Source of the DNA: JBBQER01 sp038320885
Lineage (GTDB): Bacteria > Actinomycetota > Acidimicrobiia > IMCC26256 > PALSA-610
DNA length: 29,672 nt
Reading direction: 5' to 3'
NCBI GenBank assembly: GCA_038320885.1
Contig: JBBQER010000048.1
Location: 1-29,672, forward strand
Part shown: piece after piece, positions 1 through 7,621 of the stretch
How the letters are laid out: each line of letters begins with the position of its first letter
How positions within the stretch are numbered: position 1 is the stretch's first letter
Position numbers and translations under genes: made by a program
Notes under the pieces: generated by a model
Databases searched by the model: none
Seen by the model: the letters and a program-made list of their open reading frames with translations, nothing else
What the model was told of the DNA's origin: nothing

Positions 1-1135
1 GGTGCTGCCGCAGGCCCATGACGTTTCGCCACAGCTTGCGCAGGAACTGATCCGACACGATCTCGTCGGTCACATGATCGAGGCGATGCGCGTCGACCAT
101 CTCGTAGGCGATGAGCATCGAGTCTTCGCCGACCTCGGCGATCGCGCGCATGCGAGGCGTCGCCACGCCGACATCGCGCGCCTGGAGCGAGACCAGCGCC
201 TCGTGCTCGACCGATCGCCGCAGCGACGAGAAGGGCCGCTCGTCGCCGACGTTCTTCAGCCGCAGATAGCGGTAGGTGCGATAGAGGAGATCGACGGAGA
301 GCTCATCGGGACTCAACACCTTGGCGATCAGTCGGGTGCCGTCGGTGTCGATCGCGACGTACCACCGCGCACCGCGCACGCCCAGCACGTAGGGCTCGAG
401 CGCGATGGGAGTCAATGCGGTCGACGCGAGCGCGGCCCCGACGGCGTCGAGGGTCGGGCGCCGGTTGGGGCGACCGAAGGCGAGGAGCACGGCAACCCCG
501 ACCGTCGCACCGATGCTCACGACCAGGAAGATCTCGGACGAGCGCCCGGTCACGAGGACGATGCGGCCCAAGGCGAACGTGGCGAGGATCACCATGCCGG
601 CCTGGCGCCACCGCCGGCCCACGAACGGGGCGAGGATGACGCACGACGACGTGAGCTGCGCGAGCGTCCAGAGGTTGAGCGAGCCGTTCGACGTGGCACC
701 GAGCCGGTCGACGACGGTCGAGAGCAGCGACCGCGCCGCGGCCTGGTCCAACCACCACGTCGCGACACCCACGAGGATCACGGTGGCGACGTTGGCGACG
801 ACGATGTAGCCGATCAGCCGGTAGCGCTTCAGGAGGAGTGGGGGCACGAACACCGCGACGCTCATGATCCCGGCCGCGATCGAAAGCGTCTGGTTGAGCG
901 CGTGCTCGACCGAGGAGTTCAAGCGACCGAACAGCGCGACGACGTCGTTCTCGAACGCGACGACGGTGCTCTCGGCCCATCGAGTGAGCGCGAGCAGCAG
1001 GATGGTCGCGAGGCTGAACAGGATCAGCCGGATGACGTCGCTCGGCGAGCGCCGGTAGCCGACGATGTCGTCGTGGCCGAATACCTCGACGGCGGCGATC
1101 TGGGACTGCCCGCGGACCGCTGCCGTTTGGGCCAT
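1..1135 (-). CDS. Membrane protein with kinase-like domain (flippase/MprF-associated type), 3' end outside window
   Basis: Reading leftward from ATG at 1135, the frame stays open for 378 codons to the window edge, so the C-terminus is missing. Residues about 33-220 hold six hydrophobic segments. Residues about 255-350 resemble the N-lobe of an atypical protein-kinase fold: Val-Ala-Ile-Asp strand, a candidate ATP-binding Lys272 in IAKVL, a Glu-rich helix (E310/E312) and a hinge-like IAYEMVDAHRLD. Known actinobacterial proteins join such TM and kinase-like modules to a C-terminal YbhN/MprF-like flippase region; that part would lie beyond base 1 and is inference. There is no Shine-Dalgarno; TAACGT lies exactly six bases before the ATG (1142-1147), suggesting a leaderless start. 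It is divergent from the gene at 1201. A long open frame on the opposite strand is an antisense shadow. Confidence 0.82.
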   Translation of the reverse strand, partial: MAQTAAVRGQSQIAAVEVFGHDDIVGYRRSPSDVIRLILFSLATILLLALTRWAESTVVAFENDVVALFGRLNSSVEHALNQTLSIAAGIMSVAVFVPPLLLKRYRLIGYIVVANVATVILVGVATWWLDQAAARSLLSTVVDRLGATSNGSLNLWTLAQLTSSCVILAPFVGRRWRQAGMVILATFALGRIVLVTGRSSEIFLVVSIGATVGVAVLLAFGRPNRRPTLDAVGAALASTALTPIALEPYVLGVRGARWYVAIDTDGTRLIAKVLSPDELSVDLLYRTYRYLRLKNVGDERPFSSLRRSVEHEALVSLQARDVGVATPRMRAIAEVGEDSMLIAYEMVDAHRLDHVTDEIVSDQFLRKLWRNVMGLRQH

Positions 1136-1200
1136 CGACCTACGTTAGCGACGGCGATCACGCGTGTTCGAGAACCGTTTCGTGAGTAGCGTCGACGGGC

Positions 1201-2922
1201 ATGGGGGCGACCGCGGCAGGGGCGCGTTCGGATCGCCGCGGCAAATGGGTCGTTGCGGGACTGCTGGCTGTGCCCGCGTTCGTCCTGTTCGTGCGCGTCG
1301 TCCACAGCGGTTGGTTCTCGTCGTCCGATTGGGCAGACATCGAGCTGCGGACGCGCGACGTGGGTACGTGGCGTACGCCCCTGGTCGGCGCCTACTCGCG
1401 CTACGGATGGAACCATCCCGGACCGCTGCTCTTCTATGTCCTGGCGCTGCCGTATCGGGTGCTCGGCGCGCGGGCACACGGGATCCTCGCCGGCGCACTG
1501 GTGGTGAATGCCGGCGCGATCGCGTGCATCGGTGCGGTGTTGTGGCGACGCGGGCGCATCGTCGGATTGACTCTCGGTCTCGCGCTCGTGTTGGTGTTGG
1601 CGCGAGCGCTCGGCGCCGGTTTCCTCGTCGACCCCTGGAACCCGTACGTGATCGTCTTCCCGCTGTTGGCGGTATTCACGTTGGCGTGGTCGGCCGCCGC
1701 CGGCGACCTCTGGGCGTTGCCGATCGCGGTGGGTGTCGGTTCGTTCGTCGTGCAGAGCCACGTTGGCGCGGCCCTTGCCGTCGTGGCTCCGATCGGTGTT
1801 GCGGTCGGCGCGGTCGTGCTCGACGCTCGCCGCTACCGCAAGTGGCAGCGGTGCAAACCGGCTGCGCTCGTTGCGGTCGCGGTCGCGGTCGTCTGCTGGC
1901 TCCCTCCGGTCGTGCAGCAATTGCAACCGGGCGGCGGCAACCTTGGCGACCTCATCCGATTCTGGACGCGATCGCACGCGAACACGGCCGGCTGGTCCGC
2001 GGGCGCGCGGATCGTCGGACAGCAACTTGCGCTTCCCGCGCCGTGGATCTCGGGACACGAGCGTGTCATCGCCCTTACCGGTGGCGTGGATCCGCACTGG
2101 AACGTGCCGGTTGGCCTGATTCTCCTCATCGGCGCGGCGACGGTCGCAGTGCGCAGACGGGACCGGCACGCGGTCGCGCTCGATGTGGTGGCGATCGCCG
2201 CCGTACTCGCGGCCGTCTTCTCCGCGGCGCACGTCGTGGACACGCCGTTCTTCTACATCGTGCGGTGGATGTGGACGGTGGGCGTGATCGCTTGGTTCGC
2301 GATTCTGTTCACCTTTTGGCGCGCCCTCCCGCGCCGGCAACGTCGGGACGTTGCAGTGGCGCGACTCGGCGCCGCGGCAATCACAGTCCTCGCGGCGGTG
2401 CTGGTCGTCGCAGCCGTCCATGCCGAGTTTCCGGTTCGGGCCGACCAACGATCACTCGAGGGGATTGCCCCGGCGGCGCGCCGCGCGTTGCGGGAGCTCC
2501 GCAGCCCGGTGCTCGTCGAAGGGCCATCCGATTTCCGCTCGGGCCTGGCGGCGGACGGCGTGCTGCTCATCGCTATCCATGCGGGCATCGATGCGCGTCT
2601 GGCCCGGAGATTTGGCGATTCCGTCGGAGCGATGCACACGATCTCGGCGGCATCCGCCCGCAGCGTCGTCGTGGTCGCAGTCGACGACGACATCGAGAAA
2701 TATCGCTCCGATCCCTCCTACCGCGCCGTCGCCGGCTACGACCCCCTCTCCTCGCACGAGCGCGCGTTCCACGCCGCGGTCGACGTCGAAGCCCGGCACG
2801 CGTATGGGCGAGGGATCGCCGCCTTCAAACGGTGGTCGGCGACGCACCAGCACGCTCAGCTACGCATGCATGACCTCGACGCGCGCGGCCCGCGCATCGA
2901 GCTCTTCGTTCGACGCGACTAG
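1201..2922 (+). CDS. Polytopic membrane protein, GT-C glycosyltransferase-like
   Basis: This 573-residue protein has about ten hydrophobic segments between residues 15 and 405 and a soluble C-terminal domain of about 150 residues. The first outer loop carries an acidic SSDWADIELR stretch, and further on there is WNHPGPLLFY. An acidic loop after the first membrane helix is typical of GT-C lipid-linked sugar transferases (ArnT/PMT-like). That family link is inferred from topology and the loop motif; no catalytic residue can be proved. The ATG at 1201 has no Shine-Dalgarno, but TAGCGT lies eight bases upstream. The divergent neighbour at 1135 is also an envelope protein, so a role in surface glycans or lipids is possible. 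It could also be an uncharacterised actinobacterial membrane protein of other function. Confidence 0.8.
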   Translation: MGATAAGARSDRRGKWVVAGLLAVPAFVLFVRVVHSGWFSSSDWADIELRTRDVGTWRTPLVGAYSRYGWNHPGPLLFYVLALPYRVLGARAHGILAGALVVNAGAIACIGAVLWRRGRIVGLTLGLALVLVLARALGAGFLVDPWNPYVIVFPLLAVFTLAWSAAAGDLWALPIAVGVGSFVVQSHVGAALAVVAPIGVAVGAVVLDARRYRKWQRCKPAALVAVAVAVVCWLPPVVQQLQPGGGNLGDLIRFWTRSHANTAGWSAGARIVGQQLALPAPWISGHERVIALTGGVDPHWNVPVGLILLIGAATVAVRRRDRHAVALDVVAIAAVLAAVFSAAHVVDTPFFYIVRWMWTVGVIAWFAILFTFWRALPRRQRRDVAVARLGAAAITVLAAVLVVAAVHAEFPVRADQRSLEGIAPAARRALRELRSPVLVEGPSDFRSGLAADGVLLIAIHAGIDARLARRFGDSVGAMHTISAASARSVVVVAVDDDIEKYRSDPSYRAVAGYDPLSSHERAFHAAVDVEARHAYGRGIAAFKRWSATHQHAQLRMHDLDARGPRIELFVRRD

Positions 2923-2973
2923 CTTCGCACAGCCGGGCATGAGTTTCTCCGGCTCCGACCCCGAGGTGACGCC

Positions 2974-3510
2974 GTGGACATGGATCTTCTCGACTTGTAC
3001 GCGCGTTCCAGCGCATGGACGACCTCGAAGGTGGCGGGTGCCACCTCGAAGCTCGACGCCCGTACTCCCTGCGACAAATGGGACGTGCGCACGCTGCTGA
3101 ACCACATGCTCGACACGCAGCATTTCTTTCTGGGCGCGGCGCGAGGCGAAGACGTGTCACCACCGGCTCCGAGTCCACCCGAGTTGCTGGGCGACTACCC
3201 GCGCGCCGACTTCGAGCGATGTCGGAACGACGTGCTGAGCACCTACGGCGCGCCCGGTGTCATCGAGAAGACCGGACCGTCCCTCGGGATTGCGTTCAGT
3301 GATCTGCTCTTGCACGGTTGGGATCTCGCGACGGCGACCGGGCAGGACGCGACGATGCCGGAAGGTCTGCCCGACTCGGCGCTCCAGATGATCCACGGCC
3401 GCTTTACCGACGAGCAACGCAAAGGTGTCTTCAAACCCGCGATCAAGCTTCCGGCTGACGCGTCGGCCCAGGAGAAGCTGCTCGCGTACACCGGTCGCAA
3501 GCCCTCGTAG
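2974..3510 (+). CDS. DinB/mycothiol-dependent maleylpyruvate isomerase-like protein (TIGR03086 type)
   Basis: The 178-residue length and pattern match the TIGR03086 family of metal-binding proteins, a four-helix DinB fold related to mycothiol-dependent maleylpyruvate isomerase. The N-terminal CDKWDVRTLLNHM gives the first metal-ligand His (H44), and DLLLHGWDLATATG at 110-123 is the signature of the third helix (H114). Position 110 is Asp where relatives usually carry Glu. The substrate is unknown; many members are thought to bind a divalent metal and act with mycothiol, the thiol of actinobacteria. The start is GTG at 2974, preceded by GAGGTGAC at 2962-2969; ATG at 2980 is an alternative. It follows the membrane protein by 51 bases and precedes the epimerase by 27 bases in the same direction. 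Confidence 0.88.
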   Translation: MDMDLLDLYARSSAWTTSKVAGATSKLDARTPCDKWDVRTLLNHMLDTQHFFLGAARGEDVSPPAPSPPELLGDYPRADFERCRNDVLSTYGAPGVIEKTGPSLGIAFSDLLLHGWDLATATGQDATMPEGLPDSALQMIHGRFTDEQRKGVFKPAIKLPADASAQEKLLAYTGRKPS

Positions 3511-3537
3511 TCGCCGTCCGTGGAGTAGAACTCCTGG

Positions 3538-4470
3538 ATGGCTGGGCCGCTCTCCGGCGAGAGGATCCTCGTCACCGGCGCGACCGGGCAGGTCGCGAAC
3601 CCGCTGGCGAAGGCGCTCGCGCGCGACAACGAGGTGTGGGCGGTGGCGCGTTTCGGCAAGGCCGGTGCGCGCGAGGATCTCGAAGCCGCGGGCGTCCGTT
3701 GCGCGGTCGTCGACCTCGCGGCCGGTGATTACTCGGCAGTGCCCGCCGATGTCTCCTACGGCCTGCACTTCGCGCGCGCGGGCGTGGGCGAGTGGGGCGC
3801 CGACCTCGACATTAACGTGGGCGGACTGGCCTCGCTCATGGAGTTCTGCCGGGACGCAAAAGCGTTCCTGCACTGCTCGTCGACGGCGGTGTACCAACCC
3901 AACGGGAACACGCCCCGCTTCAAGGAAGACGATCCGCTCGGCGACAATCATCGCGTCTACGAGTCGTTCATGCCCGACATGCAGACCTACAGCATCACGA
4001 AGATCGCCGCGGAGGGCGCCGCGCGTTGGGGCGCGCGCCGCTTCGACCTTCCCACCACGATCGCCCGCCTGAGCGTGCCGTACGGCGGCGCCTTCAGCTG
4101 GCCGGCATTCCATCTCGGGATGATGCTGCGCGACCAGCCGGTGCCGGTCTACGCCGAGCCACCCTCGGAGTACAACCCGATCCACGACGACGACGTCCTC
4201 GCGATGATCCCCGGGATGCTCGACATCGCGTCGGTTCCCGTGACCACTGTGAACTGGGGAGGGAGCGACGTCGTGAGCATCCAGGAGTGGTGCGCGTATC
4301 TGGGCGAGCTCGTGGGGATCGAACCCAAGTTCTTCCCGACGGATCAAACGCTCGCAAGTGTCTCGATCGACACGTCGCGCATGGAAGCGCTCGTCGGGAA
4401 GACCACCGTGTACTGGAAGGACGGCTTCCGCCGCCTTGTCGAGGCCAAGTATCCCGACAAGTTGCGGTAA
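3538..4470 (+). CDS. NAD(P)-dependent epimerase/dehydratase (extended SDR)
   Basis: This 310-residue protein has the extended SDR layout. The Rossmann glycine motif TGATGQVA is at 13-20, the active-site serine region SSTAVY at 114-119, and the catalytic Y151-x3-K155 in YSITK. The C-terminal half, with PIHDDDV around residue 220, is the substrate-binding region of NAD-dependent epimerases and dehydratases. The substrate cannot be named; nucleotide sugars and steroid- or flavonoid-like alcohols are both known for this group. There is no Shine-Dalgarno, and TAGAAC lies six bases before the ATG (3526-3531). The gene ends 23 bases before the convergent amidohydrolase. Confidence 0.9.
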   Translation: MAGPLSGERILVTGATGQVANPLAKALARDNEVWAVARFGKAGAREDLEAAGVRCAVVDLAAGDYSAVPADVSYGLHFARAGVGEWGADLDINVGGLASLMEFCRDAKAFLHCSSTAVYQPNGNTPRFKEDDPLGDNHRVYESFMPDMQTYSITKIAAEGAARWGARRFDLPTTIARLSVPYGGAFSWPAFHLGMMLRDQPVPVYAEPPSEYNPIHDDDVLAMIPGMLDIASVPVTTVNWGGSDVVSIQEWCAYLGELVGIEPKFFPTDQTLASVSIDTSRMEALVGKTTVYWKDGFRRLVEAKYPDKLR

Positions 4471-4488
4471 CTCGTATCCGACACGAGT
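4470..4488. terminator. Short hairpin between convergent genes
   Basis: ACTCGT (4470-4475) and ACGAGT (4483-4488) form a perfect six-pair stem with a seven-base loop between the convergent stop codons. There is no T-tract on either side, so it is at best a weak bidirectional terminator. Confidence 0.35.
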
Positions 4489-4493
4489 GCTCG

Positions 4494-5486
4494 TCAGTCG
4501 AGGCGGTAGACGCGTGTTGCCGTTCCGGCGAACAGCGCTGCTCGTTCGTCCGCAGAGCACGCGTGCACGAGCTTCTTCAGGCCGTTCCACAGCACGCGGT
4601 ACGAGAGCGACATCCGGTCGACCGGGAAATTCGACTCGAACATGCAGCGTTCGGCGCCGAAGCACTCGATCATGTGGTGGTAGTAACGACCCTGCGCGGC
4701 GACGAATTCGTCAGACGTCGGCGGTCGCTCCGCGGTGTGCCATCCGAAGCCGTTGTCGGGCATCGCCATCCCACCGAGCTTGGCGACGACGTTCTCGCAG
4801 CGCGCGATCTCGCGGATGTCGCGCTTCCAGTCTTCGAAGATCGCGTCGCGCCGGTCGGCGTAGCGCCCGACACCGATCGGCGTGCCGAAATGGTCGAGCA
4901 CCATCACGGTGTCGGGAACCGCTCGCGCGAGGGAAAGGAACTCGGGGTTCTGGTAGTGGTAGTGCCACGTGTCGTACGTGAGGCCGCGGGTGCCGAGTCT
5001 GGTCACTCCGGCGCGGAACGCGGGATCCTCGAAGAGGCCGGCGGACGCGCCGCCGGCGATCATGAGACCATCGGAGGGCTCCGCGCGTGAGAGCGCGTCG
5101 CGGATGCCACGGAACAGTCCGCCGCCGGCTTCGGTGTGCGCATCGAGGATCTCGTCGAGGTTCGCCCGGCGCAGGTCGGCGTGCCCGACGATGCCCGCGA
5201 TCAGCCCACCGCTGCGCTGCGCCTCGCCGGCAATCCACTCGGTCTCTCCTACCGGTGCGAGCTCGGTGGGGCCGTCGGCGCGATACGCGGCGCGGCACTC
5301 CATGAACACGGTGCGTTCGACCCGGTGCCCGCTCCCGACATCGGCGAGCAGGTCGGCGAGGTTGTACGGGAGCGGGCCCGCGGGCCAGAGGTGATGATGC
5401 GGATCGACGATGCGCCGGTCGGGATCCACAACCGGTTCGTCGACGAGCGCGCGCCACTCGTCGGAGCCGGGCGGCGGCGGGTTCAT
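4494..5486 (-). CDS. Amidohydrolase family 2 (PF04909-type) metal-dependent hydrolase
   Basis: A 330-residue protein of the amidohydrolase-2 group (TIM barrel; includes L-rhamnono-lactonases, decarboxylases and other hydrolases). Near the N-terminus VDPHHHLWP (H30-H32) supplies the metal-binding His pair. Further His residues occur in YDTWHYHYQ and DHFGTPIG, and ESNFPVD near residue 285 carries the conserved late Asp. The open frame runs much further upstream, but that part is antisense to the nitronate monooxygenase and lacks family similarity. I therefore start at ATG 5486, eight residues before SDEWRAL. No clear Shine-Dalgarno is present; TACAAC lies eight bases upstream. Convergent with the epimerase and divergent from the monooxygenase. 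The substrate is unknown. Confidence 0.9.
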   Translation of the reverse strand: MNPPPPGSDEWRALVDEPVVDPDRRIVDPHHHLWPAGPLPYNLADLLADVGSGHRVERTVFMECRAAYRADGPTELAPVGETEWIAGEAQRSGGLIAGIVGHADLRRANLDEILDAHTEAGGGLFRGIRDALSRAEPSDGLMIAGGASAGLFEDPAFRAGVTRLGTRGLTYDTWHYHYQNPEFLSLARAVPDTVMVLDHFGTPIGVGRYADRRDAIFEDWKRDIREIARCENVVAKLGGMAMPDNGFGWHTAERPPTSDEFVAAQGRYYHHMIECFGAERCMFESNFPVDRMSLSYRVLWNGLKKLVHACSADERAALFAGTATRVYRLD

Positions 5487-5592
5487 GGCCGGGAGTTGTA
5501 CCAGCTGCGCGGCCACTCCGCGCCGACCGACATCTTCGAGCCGGTGCCGGTCAGCCAAGCAGTCCCATAGTCGTTGCTCGAAGTGCTTGGAT

Positions 5593-6549
5593 GTGGCCGT
5601 GCGGACCACGTTCACCGACCTGGTCGGTTGTGCCCATCCCCTGCAACAGGCGGCGATGGGAGGCGTGGCCACTCCCGAGCTCGCCGGCGCGGTCGCGGGC
5701 GCCGGAGCACTGGGGATGTTGTGCGAGTTCGACGCGCGGCCGGCCTCGCAACGCATGGAGAGAGCACTCTCGTTGGCCGGACGCGGACCCGGACAGGTCG
5801 GGATGGGGTTCTTCGGGCAATGGATGCACGATGATCTCGAGACGTTCGAGTGGGCGGCGGCCGAGCTGCGCGTCGTCGAGGTGTTTTGGACGGCGCCGGA
5901 TGCGTCGCTGGTCGAGCGGGCGCGTCGATCCGGCGCCGCGCTGGTCGCCTGGCAGGTCGGATCACCGGAGGACGCGATCGCCGCACAAGACGTCGGGTGC
6001 GATTTCGTTGTTGCGCAGGGGGTCGAGTCCGGCGGGCATGTCATGGGGTCAACGCCACGCGACGACCTGTTAGCGGCCGTGCTCGCCGAGGTGTCCGTAC
6101 CCGTTGTCGTCGCAGGCGGCATCGCCACCGCGGCCGATGTGGCGCGGGCGATCGGGGCCGGAGCGGCGGCGGTGCGGGTCGGCACGGCATTCGTCGCGAC
6201 CGAGGAGAGCGGCGGGCACCGTGCCTACATCGACGCGCTTCTCGCGGCGCGTTCCGGCGACGAGACGGTGATGACGACTGCGTTCGGTGTCGGCTGGCCC
6301 GACGCGCCGCATCGCGTGTTGGCATCGGCAGTGGCTGCGGCTCGAGCCCACGACGGTGACGTCGTCGGTGAGGCCGGTGAACCTGGGGCGCGCTATACCG
6401 TTCCGCGCTTCGGTGTCGCGACACCGAGTCGTGACGTAACCGGTGATGTCGGAGCGATGGCGCTGTATGCGGGCTGCGGCGTCGGCGCGGTGAACCAGGT
6501 ACGCCGAGCCGAAGACCTGGTTGCCGAGCTCGTTTCTACGCTCCCGTAG
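5593..6549 (+). CDS. Nitronate monooxygenase family (FMN-dependent, 2-nitropropane dioxygenase-like)
   Basis: The 318-residue protein is an FMN TIM-barrel enzyme of the NMO/2-nitropropane dioxygenase family. It shows HPLQQAAMGGVATPELA at the N-terminus, VVAQGVESGGHVMG in the middle (the conserved AQG-E-x-GGH loop) and PVVVAGGIATAADV followed by GAAAVRVGTAF, the FMN-phosphate site. The family oxidises nitronates, but some members are enoyl-reductase-like, so the substrate is open. The start is uncertain between GTG 5593 and GTG 5599; GAAG at 5580-5583 slightly favours 5593. The frame is open further upstream but holds no family sequence. It is divergent from the amidohydrolase with about 106 bases between them. 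Confidence 0.87.
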   Translation: MAVRTTFTDLVGCAHPLQQAAMGGVATPELAGAVAGAGALGMLCEFDARPASQRMERALSLAGRGPGQVGMGFFGQWMHDDLETFEWAAAELRVVEVFWTAPDASLVERARRSGAALVAWQVGSPEDAIAAQDVGCDFVVAQGVESGGHVMGSTPRDDLLAAVLAEVSVPVVVAGGIATAADVARAIGAGAAAVRVGTAFVATEESGGHRAYIDALLAARSGDETVMTTAFGVGWPDAPHRVLASAVAAARAHDGDVVGEAGEPGARYTVPRFGVATPSRDVTGDVGAMALYAGCGVGAVNQVRRAEDLVAELVSTLP

Positions 6550-6555
6550 CCGCGC

Positions 6556-6639
6556 TCAGATTCGAGTGCGGCCTCTCAACATCATGAGAACGAGCACGAT
6601 CGCAAGAATGAGAACGACGGCACCGAGACCGATGTACAT
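6556..6639 (-). CDS. Small hydrophobic membrane peptide, 27 residues
   Basis: ATG at 6639 has a near-ideal Shine-Dalgarno, GGAGGAA (complement of 6645-6651), five bases away. The 27-codon frame encodes a short start (MYIGLG), about 16 unbroken hydrophobic residues (AVVLILAIVLVLMMLR) and a positively charged end (RGRTRI), that is, a single-pass peptide. The function is unknown. It sits alone between the monooxygenase and the divergent 77-residue protein. A GTTT-N15-GGGTAC element at 6681-6705, on the same strand, has the form of a SigB/SigF general-stress promoter and would give a leader of about 35 bases. Small membrane peptides of this look are common in actinobacteria but poorly characterised. 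Confidence 0.7.
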   Translation of the reverse strand: MYIGLGAVVLILAIVLVLMMLRGRTRI

Positions 6640-6680
6640 GGTGTTCCTCCATCAACGGGGAGTGATTGGGTGACCCCGTC

Positions 6681-6706
6681 GTACCCATATTTTCGCGCGG
6701 AAAACC
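6681..6706 (-). promoter_or_regulatory. SigB/SigF-like stress promoter for the 27-residue peptide
   Basis: On the minus strand GGTTTT (complement of 6701-6706) is followed by GGGTAC (complement of 6681-6686). GTTT to GGGTA spacing is 15 bases. This matches the GTTT-N13-17-GGGTA form used by SigF of mycobacteria and SigB of Streptomyces. The spacer is unusually AT-rich for this window and contains TTTTC-GCGCG-GAAAA, a short inverted repeat at 6690-6704. Confidence 0.5.
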
Positions 6707-6752
6707 TCGGCCCCACGCGATCGGCCTGACTGTCCAGCGCGGATGCGCACAG

Positions 6753-6778
6753 GTTTCGATCTCGGTAGCGGTGGGGAA
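6753..6778 (+). promoter_or_regulatory. Imperfect SigB/SigF-like promoter for the 77-residue protein
   Basis: GTTT at 6753-6756 and GGGGAA at 6773-6778 are separated by 16 bases. The -35 half fits the stress consensus; the -10 half has GGGGA in place of GGGTA, so the match is weaker than at 6681 or 19117. It points toward the gene at 6854. Confidence 0.3.
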
Positions 6779-6853
6779 AAAGTGATGCCATGAGGCCGCG
6801 CCGCGCACGACCTCGAACCCGTTCCACTTGTCGGCGCTCCTGAGGAGAACATC

Positions 6854-7087
6854 ATGCGGACACTGCGGATGACGATATTTCTTGGCCTGGTCGGTCTGGC
6901 GTGGAAGTTCGTCAAGCCCAAGCTCCCTGCGGCCAAGGCGCAGTTCGCCAAGGCGCGGGAACGGATCGAACCTGCCCTGCGGGAAGCGAGCGGCCGGGTG
7001 CAGTCGGCCTCGAAGGACGCGGCGGAAACCGTCAGAGACGTGTCGCTATCGGCCGCCGAGACCGCGGACTCCATCGCGAACGCGTAG
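6854..7087 (+). CDS. Small protein with N-terminal hydrophobic segment and Ala-rich amphipathic helix (YtxH-like)
   Basis: A 77-residue protein with strong translation signals: GAGGAG (6842-6847) is six bases before ATG 6854. Residues about 5-17 are hydrophobic (TIFLGLVGLAWKF). The rest is rich in Ala, Glu, Lys and Arg and should form a long helix, with REASGRVQSASKDAAETVRD resembling YtxH-like or LEA-like stress proteins. No catalytic residue is visible. The resemblance is in composition and layout, not a recognised domain. It is followed 38 bases later by the gene at 7126, probably in one transcript. Confidence 0.78.
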   Translation: MRTLRMTIFLGLVGLAWKFVKPKLPAAKAQFAKARERIEPALREASGRVQSASKDAAETVRDVSLSAAETADSIANA

Positions 7088-7125
7088 ATCGGCGATCTCC
7101 GTCTCGAATGATTTGGAACTCCACC

Positions 7126-7539
7126 ATGCCTGCTTCGAACGCCGCCGCACGCAAGGCGAGAACGTCGGCGCTCGCCGATCCACGCGCCCCTTCCGCGACG
7201 ATCGATCGCTATCTCGCGGCGTTGACAACTCCAAAGCGTCGCGGGCGCAAGGTTTCGAAGGCCACACTCGAACAACGACTGGTCCTTGCGCGAGGGCGAT
7301 TCGAAGCCGGCGTCGGTGTCGAGAGGGTCTTGGCCGCGCAGGAGATTCGCGACATCACGGCGAAACTCACCAAGCTGCAAATGAGTCCCGTTGTTGACGT
7401 GGAGCGTCTCGAAGCTGCCTTCGTGAAGTTCGCCAAGAAATTCGGTGAGGAAAGTGGCGTCACCTACGGCGCTTGGCGTGATGCCGGGGTGTCCGCGCAC
7501 GTACTGAGGAAAGCCGGCATCAGTCGAACCCGAGGGTGA
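7126..7539 (+). CDS. Uncharacterised actinobacterial protein with C-terminal AWRDAGV-type helical motif
   Basis: 137 residues, basic and mostly helical. The N-terminus is Ala/Arg-rich. Residues about 33-60 contain a Lys/Arg cluster (TPKRRGRKVSKATLEQRL). The C-terminus carries FVKFAKKFGEESGVTYGAWR followed by DAGVSAHVLRKAGI. A block of this type recurs in unnamed actinobacterial proteins and looks like a small helix-turn-helix or nucleic-acid-binding end; function is not known. I chose ATG 7126, with GGAA eight bases upstream, over the in-frame ATG 7108, which has no ribosome binding site. The protein could be a DNA- or RNA-binding stress protein, which is inference from charge and neighbours. 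Confidence 0.75.
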   Translation: MPASNAAARKARTSALADPRAPSATIDRYLAALTTPKRRGRKVSKATLEQRLVLARGRFEAGVGVERVLAAQEIRDITAKLTKLQMSPVVDVERLEAAFVKFAKKFGEESGVTYGAWRDAGVSAHVLRKAGISRTRG

Positions 7540-7621
7540 GGGACGATCACGCTCCTCCACCTTGCAGAGTGCTGTGCGCGCTCTCATCGAACTCACATGC
7601 AGCGATGGTTACGGTCGCAAC

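Noticed and set aside
2..1189. Long plus-strand open frame (395 codons)
   Set aside because: It is antisense to the membrane/kinase-like gene, is rich in Arg, Asp, Glu and His as expected for a GC-rich shadow, and has no domain pattern.
1024..2448. 474-codon minus-strand frame opposite the GT-C-like gene
   Set aside because: Arg/Asp/His-rich composition without hydrophobic core or motifs; the plus strand encodes a clear membrane protein.
5487..6185. Upstream extension of the amidohydrolase frame
   Set aside because: The added sequence is low-complexity Ala/Pro/Thr, antisense to the monooxygenase, and family similarity begins after ATG 5486.
6536..6827. Two minus-strand frames of 80-90 codons between the monooxygenase and the 77-residue gene
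   Set aside because: Neither has a ribosome binding site or protein-like composition; the supported gene here is the 27-codon frame at 6556-6639.
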